Assembly (NCBI GenBank): GCA_016648135.1 | Contig: JADDOH010010210.1 | Coordinates: forward strand, 24,631 to 88,630 | Origin: Agrypnia vestita | Taxonomy: Eukaryota > Arthropoda > Insecta > Trichoptera > Phryganeidae | Direction of reading: 5' to 3' | DNA length: 64,000 bases | Part shown: in pieces, positions 52,641 to 63,474 of the stretch | How positions within the stretch are numbered: position 1 is the first letter of the stretch | How the letters are laid out: every line of letters begins with the position of its first letter | Position numbers and translations under genes: made by a program | The notes under the pieces: model-generated | Database searches by the model: none | What the model saw: only the letters and a program-made list of their open reading frames with translations | What the model was told of the DNA's origin: nothing

Positions 52641-53095
52641 TTTACAGAATACGGTTTGTGGTACGATTTTTTTTCACTTTCATTCGTACCTTTTAAAGTT
52701 CGTCAGTCGAACGCTCGCAAGAGGGATGCCGCCATTTAGTTCCGTTGAAAGCGAGGTTTTGATTTCCTCTATGGGCAATTTTATATTTTCTGCAGTAGAT
52801 TGAAGTGGAGGGAGAATGCGACTGCTGCCCCGTCATGACTGCCAGATTAGCTACCTGTCGGAAATTAGATGCATGGAAATGAGTCTGGGAGCTGGTGAAG
52901 GAAATAGAGCTAGGATTCTCTGGACGTTTCTGTGAAACAAACGAATCGATAACGAACGCGTTGGGCATGACTGCACGATTGCTCACAGTCGATACTTGTT
53001 ATGTAAGTGTCGCATTCCTAGTCTACAACTATGACATGTCAAAAAATGCCATTCTGAAATAATTGGATTTAAAGTTCTCAGAAAGACATCAAATA
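52641..53095. other. No gene seen
   Basis: A GC-balanced block (52690-52990) with a 97-codon minus-strand open frame of no recognised family. Confidence 0.4.
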
Positions 53096-53097
53096 AA

Positions 53098-53332
53098 TAT
53101 AAAAGCAAAGGCAGCAATGTACAAAAAAAATTAAAATGTTTTGAATGCAGTCACGAGGATTACTGATTTAGAATGTATTGAATTATAGATTATAGATGTA
53201 TCTATTCCTTCCAAAATCATGTTTCCTAAAATTTTTTATGCTGTATTTCATATAAAATCTCGTATTCAGTACATTTTAAATTAATAATGAACTCAATGAC
53301 TGCTTTAATTTTTTTTTGATATTTCTATTTTT
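53098..53332. mobile_element. GGGGTATAAAAGC-ended MITE (T), copy 3
   Basis: Left 'tataaaagcaaaggcagcaa' (53099); inner 'gaatgcagtcacgaggatta' faces 'aatgaactcaatgactgc' (53287). The right end is degraded. Confidence 0.6.
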
Positions 53333-53985
53333 TATTTATTTATTTATTTGGAAATATTAACAGATACAAGAAAATGATATATATAAATATATGAGAGTGT
53401 AAATAGTTAGTAATTACCATATTAACTTATATCCTAACATATCTCACATAGAAATAATTCTGAATTTTTTTTTTACCCACAAATGTGTGTATTAAATCAT
53501 TATATTTTTCTTATCGTGCACCACAATTTGTATTTTAATGTAATATTTTAAAAAAGTCAAATATAACGAAGAAATTCTACTTATAATAGTTTTTTTGATA
53601 TATTTTTCTCTCAGACTAGACAAACAAATTTCTTCATCGAGTCATTTTCAGATAACTTTATTCCTACATAAACTTTAAACAAAATAAAATTTATTGAAGA
53701 GAGCATTGAAAATGATAAGAAAATATATTTTTAAATACCTACTCGTATTTATTTTTTTCCAAAATAACAGAATGCCAGGGATTTTCTTTCGAAGTGGGAT
53801 TAATTAACGACTTTTAAATTAATTTTGGTCGTGACTTGTAATCAAATATTTTTGCGAGATAGACTTTGTCTTCTTTTGCTAATAATACATACGAGCATGA
53901 GTACCTTGTAACTAAATATTTATTACAATTCGAGACTATATCAACCAAAAATAGAATTACCTCGAAAAATCACATTTTATGAATG
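53333..53985. other. AT-rich, no gene seen
   Basis: (ATTT)n run at 53333-53347. No match. Confidence 0.5.
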
Positions 53986-54398
53986 CTTAATGAATAGATG
54001 TGAGACATGGTTCATTGGCGACAAAGAAAAAAAAACAATTAGAAGCCTTCGAGATGTGGACCTACAGACGTGCCCTAGGAGAGACCACATTACGAATGAA
54101 GAGGATCTCAGCAGGATCGATGAAACCAGGCACATGATGAATACCATCTCGAAAAGGCGTGCAAAATGGATGGGGCATATTTTACGCCTTGAAAATATGC
54201 TAAAAACTATACTAGTGGGAATGGTAGAGGGAAAGATTGCCAGAGGGAGCCCTCGCCGTTAATATCTTGAGCAAGTGTGCCAAGATATGAATTGTGCCTC
54301 CTACACAGAGCTGAAGAGGGTCGCCGGAGACCGAGCAGAATGGAGAAGGGGATGTGCTTTGCTGCAAACCAATCACACGAACTGAAACCCAAGAAGAA
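53986..54398 (+). mobile_element. LINE 3' end, plus strand, (GAA)n tail
   Basis: MNRCETWFIGDKEKKTIRSL, then RRDHITNEEDLSRIDETRHM and SKRRAKWMGHILRLENMLKT, then VEGKIARGSPRR, a stop, YLEQVCQDM and GDRAEWRRGCALLQTN. Typical LINE ORF2 C-terminus (RRAKWMGHILR). A GAAGAAGAA tail ends at about 54398. It meets the next LINE tail to tail. Confidence 0.7.
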
Positions 54399-54451
54399 GA
54401 ATGATTAATCACAAGACTGTATTTTCTTTTTCAAACTTTGTATAGTTCGTT

Positions 54452-54960
54452 TCTTCTTCTTCTCGTGCCCTGTCCGTTTACCGGACGTCGGCTATCATGT
54501 TGGCTATGCGGACTTTGTTTACTGCGGCCCGGAACAGCTCCACAGTAGACTGGTCAAACCACTGTCTCAAGTTTTTCAGCCACGAAGTCCTCCTTCTTCC
54601 AGGGCCCCGACTTCCGGCAACCTTTCCCTGCATTATGAGATGCAAGATCTCGTATTTCTCTGGATGTCTCATCAAACGTCCTAGATATTGAAGTTTTCGG
54701 ATTTTTATTGTTTTAATAACTTCTTTTTCTTTATTCGTCCGTGCCATAACATCTTCATTCGTAACTCTGTCCATCCAGCTTATTTTGAAAATTCTTCTAC
54801 AGATCCACATCTGGAATGCCTCAAGTCGCCTTATCAGTTCTTCGGTAAGCGTCCATGCTTCCATTCCACAGAATAATACTGAAAACACGTAGCATCTGAC
54901 CATTCCAATTCGTAATCCTAGGTTGATATCATGACTGCAGAACATCTTTTTCATGCGGAT
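54452..54960 (-). mobile_element. LINE ORF2 C-terminal part, minus strand, (GAA)n tail
   Basis: The 158-codon frame reads MVRCYVFSVLFCGMEAWTLT, EELIRRLEAFQMWICRRIFK, ISWMDRVTNEDVMARTNKEK, then IRKLQYLGRLMRHPEKYEIL, LHLIMQGKVAGSRGPGRRRT and SWLKNLRQWFDQSTVELFRA, ending ANMIADVR. This is the conserved C-terminal third of a widespread insect LINE (ISWMDRVTNEDV, GRRRTSWLKNLRQW). Intact frame, 5'-truncated, with the tail at 54455-54463 on the plus strand. Confidence 0.85.
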
Positions 54961-56110
54961 AAAGGTTGTAGTTCGTTTGGAGTTGTAATATTTTTTGACT
55001 AGGTAGGTAACAATGCTTTCAATACTTCTGTAGTAGCTTAAAAAAAGACTAGGGATGCGATATATGCATTAAAATAACATCATGTGCTACAGAATCAATC
55101 CTTATTTTACTTCCTCTTGTCTCGATGCCACGGCCGTGTTTCTGTACAAGCTGATATCTATCCTTGACACCTCGGAACAGCTTCTTGACTCCGAAACCGG
55201 TCCACTTTCGAATCTTTCGCAACAAGGAACAGAAACCAGTTTCTTTAATTAACTTAACCTAACCCAACTGAAAGGCCTTCATTACTTAACATCGCATCGC
55301 TCTCTGCAGGAGTTGACAGAGCATATTCTTCTGTCCTGACTCCCAACTCCTGATATCCACCATGGCCTAGTCCACGTCTACTAATAGACTAAGAGTCAGC
55401 GACCGCCTATGTAAACCATGTTAGGTAAGAAGGTTTGGAAATGATGATATAAAATAACAAATCTGATTTTAATAACTTTTAACGTGACAGTGTTATACAC
55501 TCATTAATGATTATCAGACGCTTTTCGCAGACGCTTTTAAGCTCTTCATCATGGCATTTGCGTTATAGTAACAAATCTGAATTTTATATACGTTAGTTAC
55601 GAGCTATGAATAAATCGCGAAATTTTTCTACTTACATAAAATCATCGATTCCAGATCCATAATATAAGTCCTCCACCTTGCTTAGAATTCCCATATCATC
55701 TAGCACTCTTCACAAACATAATAGAAACAGGTCCAACGTTTCTATTATGAAAGAGCTCATCTGGCAGCTACCTGCGTGAAGCACGGCGCCGTGTGTCGCG
55801 GCGCGTAATCAACATTTTTTTTTAAATTTTTGCTTGAAATTTTCACCAGACATTCTTAAGACCTCAAGCTTAAAGAAAATGCAAAAAAAATAAATCGATT
55901 TTTTCGAAATGTCTATGTAGATATTCCCCCTTAATTTCAATAGAATACTGCAGAAAATACTTTAAAATGTGAGGCGGTTTAACTAGAACAGACCTAGCCT
56001 AAGTGGTAAATCGCCAAATTATATTCTGAGTATACTTTGTGTGAACAAATAAAAAAAATTAAAGAAATAATATTCATTTTAAAAATAAAAAACCTTTTTA
56101 AACCATTTTG
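54961..56110. other. No gene seen
   Basis: Over 1.1 kb without a supported feature. 55490-55560 has 'cagacgcttttcgcagacgc' and 'agctcttcatcatgg', which might be a decayed hammerhead-type element, but the core cannot be placed. Confidence 0.4.
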
Positions 56111-56118
56111 ATTAATTT

Positions 56119-56158
56119 GACGTCCTCCACTTCGATACCACCATACCTTAATCAAAAC
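56119..56158 (-). ncRNA. Decayed hammerhead-like motif
   Basis: On the minus strand 'cgttttgattaaggtatggt' and 'ggtatcgaagtggaggacg': the stem II halves GGTAT/GGTATC and GAA remain, CTGACGA has become TTGATTA, stem III is lost. It aligns with 49208 and 25084. Confidence 0.35.
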
Positions 56159-56293
56159 GGACGTTCACTAAATGATCCATCTTATTGAGACCAGTCAACC
56201 TTAAATAAATCAAAATGTTTTATATGCGGGGTATAAAAGCAAAGGCAACAATATCCAAAAAAAATAATACAGTCATCGAGGATTACTAATTTA

Positions 56294-57530
56294 CGAGGGC
56301 GGTCCGATAAGTACTCACCGCCCGATGGCGCCACTATCGCAAGAGAAATTTAGCATCGTGTAGTACATTCTCGTAGACGGCTACTGTCAAAATTTCAGCC
56401 GAATCGGACTCGTAGTTTTGTTTTGACCGCGTGTGGAAGGGGGCGTGTCCGCAGATTTTAGAAAAATGGAAAAAGAGCAATATCGGTCGGTGATTCGATT
56501 CTTGTTTTTGGAAAGGAATCGCGCAGCGAAATCAAAGAGCGCTTGGATGCCGTGTACGGTGACTCTTCTCCTTCAAGGGCGAGCGTCAAAAATTGGTTTA
56601 AGGAGTTTCAACGTGGCCGCACATCGGTTTTTAATGAGCCACACCCAGGTGCCCCGAAAACGGCTACCACGGAGGATACCTTAACAAAAATCCACGATCT
56701 CGTATTGGCAGATAGCTGAGACAGTAGGCATCTCAAAAGACCCCGTGGGTCATTTTCTGCATGAAATTTTGGGCATGAGAAAGCTGTCGGCGCGATGGGT
56801 GCCGCGTTTGCTCACTCCGGACAACAAACGAAACCGTGAGACCACTTCAGAGCAGTGTTTGACGCTGTTTAAGCGGATTCCGAAGGAGTTTCTGCGTCGC
56901 TTCGTGACCGTCGACGAAACATGGATCCACTGGTACACACCAGAGATCAAGGAACAGTCGAAACAGTGGACTTCACCCGGCGAACGTGCTCCGAAGAAGG
57001 CGAAGACTGTCCTATCCGCCGGAAAGGTGATGGTCACCGTTTTCTGGGATTCACAAGGTGTGATCTACATCGACTACCTGGAGAAGGGAAAAACGAGCAC
57101 AGGGCTGTTTCTGCCGAATTGCAGAAAAAACGGCCCCATTTGGCGAAGAAAAAAGTGCTCTTCCACCATGACAACGCACCGGCTCACACCTCCGCCCTCG
57201 CCACGGCCAAATTGGTCGAATTGGGCTACAAACTGCTGCCCCATCCACCATATTCTCCAGATTTGGCCCCGCGCGTCTTTTTTTTGTTTCCAAACTTGAA
57301 AAAGTCACTCGCCGGGCAGAAATTTGAGTCGAATGATGAGGTCATCGCCGCCACGGAGGCCTACTTTGCAGACCTCGAAAAAACGTATTTTTCAGACAGT
57401 TTAAAGAAATTGGAGCTTCGCTGGGTCAAGTGTATCGAGTTAAAAGGAGATTACGTTGAGAAATAAATCGCCACTCTTCCAAAATTTTCGTTTTTCTTTT
57501 GTAGGCTAAGTACTTATCGGACCACCCTCG
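56294..57530 (+). mobile_element. Mariner transposon, 1237 bp, near full length
   Basis: The terminal repeats CGAGGGCGGTCCGATAAGTA (56294-56313) and, inverted, TACTTATCGGACCACCCTCG (57511-57530) differ at one base over 20. They are flanked by TA on both sides. Length is normal for mariner. The transposase inside has frameshifts and a catalytic-site change, so it is non-autonomous but might still be moved in trans. Confidence 0.93.
56466..57466 (+). pseudogene. Mariner (DD34D) transposase, frameshifted
   Basis: It starts MEKEQYRSVIRFLFLE. A frameshift near 56518 and another near 56700 split the helix-turn-helix region (ASVKNWFKEFQRGRTSVFNE in another frame). The catalytic core GHFLHEILGMRKLSARWVPR to RRFVTVDETWIHWYTPEIKE keeps the first Asp. 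A further frameshift near 57100 precedes KKVLFHHDNAPAHTSALATA, which keeps the second Asp. The third site reads YSPDLAPRVFFLFPNLKKSL where PCDFFLF is expected, so the last catalytic Asp is Val. It ends RWVKCIELKGDYVEK, the usual C-terminus. Catalytically dead. Confidence 0.92.
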
Positions 57531-57784
57531 TATAATGACCGAATTCGAGATTTTATAGGAAATATAGCCTATAAATTCATAAAAAACATGATTCAGAAAA
57601 GGATAGATACATTAAATCTAGAATACAGTACATTTAAATTAGTAATCCTCGGTGACTGCATTCAAAACATTCTTTTAATATTTTGGATATTACTGCCTTT
57701 GCTTTTATACCCCACATATGAAGTTTGCAATTTTTTAAAATAATAATTTATCCGTAACTATCACAGAGTCTAGAATTGTACGAC

Positions 57785-57898
57785 ATGAACTAAACCCCTT
57801 CTTTATGCCTTGAGGATTGGGCCACAGTGAAATAATGTATCCCATCGCGTACATTTAAGACACGTTTAAAAGTGTTTATTCTTGCATAATTAAATGTA
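57785..57898 (+). repeat. Dispersed repeat, partner of 18398-18532
   Basis: 'actaaaccccttctttatgc', 'gattgggccacagtgaaat' and 'tttattcttgcataattaaa' are shared in order. Confidence 0.55.
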
Positions 57899-58045
57899 GT
57901 AAACAAAACATAATTTTTATAATAGACGTTCTTTTAAACTATTTTAAATTTCGTTCCAAACCGAGTCTATTCAGGTAAAAAATATATTTTGTAAAAAAAC
58001 GCGACCTCTTTACCAAGACATTATACTTTTTAAACAAGTATATAT
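57899..58045. other. Spacer
   Basis: Unmatched AT-rich. Confidence 0.4.
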
Positions 58046-58375
58046 TACTCCCTTTCTTTTAACTCGTAGCGTCTGAGGTTTGTTGTCTGCCGGAAAAAAT
58101 TTTGGATCGATTTTTAACCCTTTTCCCGTGATCCAATCGAGCTGAAACTTTGCAGGCAGAATCGTGGCGACGATAAAAGTGATCTAACAAATTTTCGTTA
58201 AAAAAAAATAATATTTATAGTAGAATTTGGATTTTTCAAGATTTTAACGATTTTTTCAAATTAGAATCAATACAAATGAGTAATGACCCCGACGCGTGCA
58301 GAAGGCACGAAACCTGATTCAATGAGAAATGAAGTATAATAAAAACTAGGTTTTTATGGGTTAGTTTTTCTTTTT
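58046..58375 (+). mobile_element. ACTCCCTTTC-ended repeat (R), copy 4
   Basis: 'tactccctttcttttaactc', 'gatccaatcgagctgaaact', ends 'agtataataaaaactaggtt' plus 'tttatgggttagt'. Short form, same orientation as copy 1. Confidence 0.7.
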
Positions 58376-59145
58376 CTTAATTCATTAAAAATTCACAAGC
58401 TCGGAGTAATTTTTTCAAACAAGTCAAACGTTTTGGAACCAGCCGTGGAGTCAGAGTATGTGCCAAAAAAATTACATTAGTTCATGTCTACATATTTTGT
58501 TGTCTGTGACCACAAATATAATGATATAAACATCAAGAAGATATTTTTTTGATTTTTAAATGTAAGCGTCATATGATTTTGTTTTGAAAATTTCTATGAA
58601 GAATGGATGACTGTTATCTTATAAATTTTCAGTGCCAAAAATAAATAGCGTTGAGAAAAACATGTCATCAGTAGTAAGCGACATTACTCTTCTGCCAACA
58701 AATATTTCTATTAATACTGAGATATATAATTAAATGACCATGTAATTATATGTATTACGAACCCTTTTGTGTTTATGATAAAGTTAAATTAGGAACAATC
58801 ACTTAAATGAAACTGTAAAATTGTTTGATCTGTCATTCATATCAAATTGACTTGTCTATAATTATGTTTATCTGTGTTATCCTTTAATTGTGGGAGACAT
58901 TTAACCATTTTTTTCTATATTTTGTCCTACCAAGGAATTATGTCTCCCTGCTGGATGACCGAATAAAATAAAATAAATATAAGTTGCTTTGTGACGCAAC
59001 ATGATTATTTAAAAAAAATAGATTAACGATGAATGACTTAGAAACGATCAAAATACAAAAAAACGGAAAAGATACTATTATACTATATAAATATACTATT
59101 CCTCCCTCCCATTTTACCTTTTCTTGGTATATTTTCGATGCAAAT
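58376..59145. other. No gene seen
   Basis: AT-rich. 58905-58960 ('accaaggaattatgtctccc') resembles a LINE 3' end but without coding support. Confidence 0.4.
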
Positions 59146-59149
59146 CTAT

Positions 59150-59372
59150 ACCGCCGCTAAGATGGCTTAGGCATATTAAGCGAATGAAGAAAGAATGGTA
59201 ATAAAGATATATAATGCAAGTGTTGATGGCGCTAGAAAGAGAGGGCGACCGCGGAAGACGTGGCTTGACCAGATTAACAAGATACTGAAAGATGGTCCCT
59301 CTAGAAGCCTCTATCCTCTCCGCCTATCCCCACGGGGATACGGCGTGATGGTAAGTAAGTAAGTAAGAGGGA
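59150..59372 (+). mobile_element. LINE 3' end, (TAAG)n tail
   Basis: RKRGRPRKTWLDQINKILKD then GPSRSLYPLRLSPRGYGVMV and a (TAAG)4 run (59353-59368). A short 5'-truncated copy of the family at 11115. Confidence 0.7.
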
Positions 59373-59474
59373 CATCGCCTCTTGAAACAATAGTGGAGAC
59401 AAAACATAATTCTTTTACACAACAAAGTTTGATTTTATGCACAAATAATCCTCCATATCAATTGATTTCAGAAT

Positions 59475-60000
59475 ACATTAATTCATTTATTTATTAATAA
59501 TAAACGCCCTAGTGGGCTTTTACAGTACAAGAAAATTAAAAAGATGAAAAATAATAATATAAATAGAACATATTTAAGATAAATAAACAATATAAAATAC
59601 AACTATATAAATGTAACAATATCAAACGAATAATATAATAAATGAACAATTTGTAAAATGTTCAATGAACTCGATGTACGAGTATAACTTTCAAACAGAT
59701 AATATCGTGGTGTTACTGCCAAAAGTTGCTAAATCCCTGAATCATAATATCGAGTAATCGCAACTTTAAAGTTTGACATTCTCTCTAAAATCAGACTTAC
59801 TGTTTGCTTGCCACGTCTTGGTTGTAAAGATACACACCGAGTTTCAATTGTTTAAGGCTTTGATAAGTTTTGTCAGTATTGTTACAAACCTTTGTCTGTC
59901 TGATTTTAGAAAGTACCGAGGATCAAAAATTTGCCTAAATCCAATATCATGACCGAGCGCAAAGGTTTTATCTAAGTCATTACCCAAAAAAAAAACTGCA
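59475..60000 (-). mobile_element. Inverted LINE 3' end (SPLQRLPRLANR-type 3' UTR)
   Basis: 'taataaacgccctagtgggc' plus 'ttttacagta' is the complement of the 3' untranslated end seen at 37680. Minus-strand coding beyond 59700 is too decayed to read with confidence. Confidence 0.45.
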
Positions 60001-60055
60001 GTCCAGAATATAGATTCTGATATAAATGAATAATAAAAACAAATAATAAAAATAT

Positions 60056-60775
60056 TATTTTTAGAAATTTTAATGGTTTTTCAAATTGGAACCATTACAG
60101 AAAAGTTTGATTACTACCAACGGCGCGGCGGCCTGATGACGTCATGGAATATTTAAAATTTGAATTGCTTCGTCGGTATAATAGGTACTTCACTACGAAT
60201 TTCGAAAATTGATGACAATTGGTTCACAGATGACAGCACACTTCGTTTTTTTGGGAAGAAATCAAATAATAATTTATTTCTTTTAGATTTATGCTTAGTT
60301 TTAAATAATTCTACATTACTCAAATCGGATTCTGACTATTTTAAATCATTTGACGCTGGAAATTCATAAGGTACGATATTGCTGATAGTTGAATCTATCA
60401 AAATCTTGATTAAATTGACTGAAATGAACTGTTTTTAGAATTTAATCTTCAAAGCATGAAGTGTCTTAGCAAAGCTCAAAACATCTGATATTTTAGAAAT
60501 ATATTAAATTCCTATAAGTTTAGTGTTATGTTATATGTTTTAATTCGTCTTTAATTGTTAAGATTTTCATTCGCCAAAAGGAATGTAAGAGAAAATAAAA
60601 CAAAAAGAAAATTCAAATGGAGATAAAGAGATATTTTTAGAGATTTTTGACATAGACATTTTTCTAGACATGTTTCATTTTCAGTCAATCATTTATTTAA
60701 TTGCATGATGGTAAACTTAATTTACAAAGAATGGGAGTAAAATAAAAACTTGGTTTTTATGGGTTAGTTTTTATT
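60056..60775 (+). mobile_element. ACTCCCTTTC-ended repeat (R), long copy 5
   Basis: It shares 60060-60380 with 18945-19260 and ends 'gggagtaaaataaaaacttg' plus 'gtttttatgggttag'. The left end is missing. It has an extra 60400-60700 segment not seen in copy 1. Confidence 0.6.
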
Positions 60776-61313
60776 TCATCTGGTAACTCTACGTCTGGAA
60801 GGAGGCTGTTGGAAGAGAACGGCCAATCCAAGATTAGGGTGATAGAGATGTTAATCAAAGACGTTAATTGACGGCGTGGCATATTAGAATCTGTACCTAG
60901 GTGATGCGTAATGCTCCTGCTTTGCACACGCAACCCGCGAGAGAAACGCCATCTTAGTCATCCGGTCACCTTCGCCGCACAATGGTGCTTTACAAATTAG
61001 CAAAACACGTATGAATCATAATCGCTCTCTCTCACACATGCGCGTACTCTTCGCGCATCTCACGCTCCCAGTTCCAGCCAGAGGCCGCTGTACCAATACT
61101 GAATCATAGATACTATTTAAAAACATCGACATATATTAAATAACGCTTTATAATCATAACACGTGCACAGCACCACATAACTAATTAAAAACAAGTATAT
61201 AACTATAAAGTCGTCCGCTCGCGAACCATTTTCTCTGAGAGTATTATTATTATTAGGGAGTTATATAGAATAATGATAAAGAGAGAGAAAGTAACGTGCG
61301 ACAGATATGTACG
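60776..61313. other. No gene; GC-balanced unique DNA
   Basis: 60780-61090 is less AT-rich and unmatched. No open frame with a domain. Confidence 0.45.
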
Positions 61314-61317
61314 GGTG

Positions 61318-61728
61318 TACCAGAGCTAGCAGCAGAAACTTGGCCGGTAGATTAGTGACTATGTTATGAGTCTAAAATGTTCAAGCTATCATGACCTAAC
61401 ATCAATAGTTATGGAGATATGCGGCATCAAAGTTTGCATTTTTTTTAAATATTTCTAATTTATTTTTTGTAAAACGTTGGACTATCATTACAGAAACTTA
61501 TATCTAATATGAAAAATGCATTCTCTTTAATACAAGTCGAATAAAATAATAAAAACCTTCGAATTCCAATTAGAAAACATTCCAATATTTAAAAAAATGC
61601 AAACTTTGATGTCGCATATCTCCATAACTATTGATATTTGGTCATGATAGCTCGAACATTTTCGACTCATAATCAAGGCAGGAATATAGTCCTGCGAGGT
61701 TATTAATGTTTTCCAAATAACCCGTATA
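61318..61728. mobile_element. Chimeric ACAGGGTG/ACAGGGTT fold-back
   Basis: The left half ('gggtgtaccagagctagcag', 61315) matches the 43-44 kb elements. The right half ('cctgcgaggttattaatgtt', 61692, then 'ttccaaataacccgtat') matches the 12.6-kb element. The halves share the internal 'cattacagaaacttatat' region. Recombination or template switching between subfamilies is a likely origin. Confidence 0.65.
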
Positions 61729-61925
61729 TATCGCACTCCTAAGACAACACTGTCACAAACCGCAAAATGTCGGTTTATAGCTGTGAACGCCAAATCAACA
61801 ACAGCCCGGTCAATATTTATCCCAACTATAATAAATTATCCCATAAGGCCACCTCCAATTTTTCATTTAAATATATTAACGACTACGAGTTAAAATGATT
61901 TTAGTTACGAATCATTGAAAGGTGG
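61729..61925. other. Spacer
   Basis: Unmatched. Confidence 0.4.
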
Positions 61926-61927
61926 CC

Positions 61928-62062
61928 CTTCATTCGTTGGTTCGAATCCCGGGAGCAGTTAAAATATTTTTCTGTCTTTTCTAATTGATTACTAAAAATT
62001 TGTTTAATAATTCACAGAACTTTGTTCTGAAATTGCAACTCCACAATAATAATGTGTTTTCT
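61928..62062 (+). mobile_element. Truncated tRNA-derived SINE (31.7-kb family)
   Basis: B box GGTTCGAATCCCGG (61941-61954) followed by the body 'aaaatatttttctgtctttt', 'ctaattgatta' and 'cacagaactttgttctgaaa'. The A-box half of the head is missing. Confidence 0.65.
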
Positions 62063-62084
62063 TTAATATAATAATTTCGTTGTC

Positions 62085-62256
62085 TGTTTGTCCATCCGTT
62101 CGTCCGCATAACTTCGTGTAATGTCCGTATCTTTTTTAGAGTAATTTTTTTTCCCAATTATTTTTTTCTTAATATTTTCTTTTCCATAATTTTTTCCCAA
62201 AATATTTTTTAGGAACCGACATGTAAAAGAACCATTTTTGACCGGTTACAATTAGT
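62085..62256 (+). mobile_element. Helitron-like repeat, decayed copy
   Basis: 'tttcgttgtctgtttgtcca' to 'tttttgaccggttacaatta' gt. It has the same 5' and 3' parts as the next copy; the terminal hairpin and CTAG are mutated. Confidence 0.45.
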
Positions 62257-62379
62257 GGTAATAATAATTATGAAAATAAAGACTGCCAGTCGTATCTCTA
62301 GCTAGTAGGTACTATTTGTAAGTTATACAAATTATTGCTGTATTGCAATATCAAATATTTATAAGTAAGTTTAATATAA

Positions 62380-62515
62380 TCAACACTGCCACAAACTAAA
62401 GTGATCACAAAAGCCAGCAATGTAATATGTAGGTCGCAAGCTAAATAAACACCCAAAGGCTTCCATACCTACCTACCTCCTAAATAGTTTCGACTCTGTG
62501 AGACATCGAGACAAT
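62380..62515 (-). repeat. GTGATCAC repeat family (M), copy 9
   Basis: On the minus strand: 'gtctcacagagtcgaaacta', 'ggaagcctttgggtgtttat', 'ttgctggcttttgtgatcac'. Family order kept, diverged. Confidence 0.6.
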
Positions 62516-62594
62516 CCCTCCGGGGACAATAATCCAGTAATTGTGTACATGAAAAATTCTAACACACTCAAAAATATAGTGAGTATAAATCAAA

Positions 62595-62973
62595 CATAAT
62601 AATTTCGCTGTCCGTCAGTCTGCCAGTCCGTCCGTCCGTCTGTCCTCCTAACTTCATGTAACGTCCGTAATTTAGTTCGAATTCACAGAAATTAAACGGC
62701 CAGAGAAGGGGCTTTAACCTCGGGCCAACAAACCCGAAGGCGGCGACGAGAGCGATGTTGCTATCGCCGAGCCTGCATTATCCGTCAAAAATACAGTACA
62801 TATAGAATTTAGCAAAGACCTTTAAATGCCGGTAAGGGAAATATATATAAAAAAAGGTTCAATTATTTTGATAAATGTCGTTATTGCTACTTCATGGGTG
62901 TCGGCTATAAATAAGTAAATTCTTCAGAAATCGGCACGCAAAAATACCGTCATTTTTGACGGGTTACAGCTAG
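62595..62973 (+). mobile_element. Helitron-like non-autonomous element
   Basis: The 3' end has a perfect hairpin CCGTCA-TTTT-TGACGG (62947-62962), then GTTACAG, then CTAG (62970-62973) followed by T. A hairpin shortly before a CTRR end with T after it is the Helitron signature. The 5' part is 'aatttcgctgtccgtcagtc' with repeated GTCCGTC words; the exact 5' TC end was not fixed. No replicase. Fragments at 5880, 29818 and 62085. Confidence 0.55.
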
Positions 62974-63140
62974 TAATTCTATAAATACCTACCCCGACCG
63001 TGGCGTGCACGGTTTGGTCGTCTGGGTAAGATAATAATACGCATTAAAGATTTAAGTATGTTATTACGGTCGTTAGACATATTTAACTGTAAATAGTTGC
63101 GGATATTTTATACGAACCGTATGTTTTCCGAGAAACGATT

Positions 63141-63180
63141 CTCGACGTTTCGTTGAATGCTTATTCAACGTCATCAGGAG
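63141..63180 (-). ncRNA. Hammerhead-like ribozyme motif, left arm
   Basis: On the minus strand: CTC (stem I), CTGATGA, extra C, GTTGAAT-AAGC-ATTCAAC stem II (7 bp, tetraloop), GAAA, C-G, TC cleavage site, GAG closing stem I (3 bp). All core positions match. Confidence 0.6.
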
Positions 63181-63434
63181 GATGACCTTTACCCGCGGAG
63201 GTAGACGGCGGACTGATTACTGCTTTCGAGGGCGTAAATTATATGCACTTTGTTGTGAGTTCACTTCTTCTACAATAGAGGTCGCCAGTGTGCAATATGT
63301 ACTAGTTACGTCGGCGGACTTTACTGCGACGTCTCTCAATGGTTGAATCAATGTCATAAGAACAAGGCGCCAAATACTTGATATTTCGAAAGCAGTAATC
63401 AGTCCGCCCTCTACCTCCGCGGATAGAGGTCGTC

Positions 63435-63474
63435 CTCCTGATGACGTTGAATAAGCATTCAACGAAACGTCGAT
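63435..63474 (+). ncRNA. Hammerhead-like ribozyme motif, right arm
   Basis: CTGATGA (63438-63444), extra C, GTTGAAT (63446-63452), AAGC, ATTCAAC (63457-63463), GAAA (63464-63467), C-G, TC (63470-63471), then GAT. Stem I has only two pairs here compared with three in the left arm. Confidence 0.55.

Larger units (their letters stand above)
56223..57716. mobile_element. MITE (T) copy 4, interrupted by mariner
   Basis: Left 'ggggtataaaagcaaaggca' (56228) and right 'tgcctttgcttttatacccc' (57694-57713). The family palindrome 'gaggattactaattta' faces 'taaattagtaatcctc', and the mariner sits inside it, duplicating TA. The MITE is therefore older than the mariner. Confidence 0.85.

Noticed and set aside
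55490..55560. Hammerhead-like relic (cagacgctttt.. / ..ctcttcatcat)
   Set aside because: ATGATGA and GCGAAA words are present on the minus strand, but stems cannot be assigned convincingly.
63217..63462. Retroelement gene ending YNLRPRKQ
   Set aside because: The frame crosses an inverted-repeat arm and the unique centre and has no further domain. The short C-terminal string alone is not enough.
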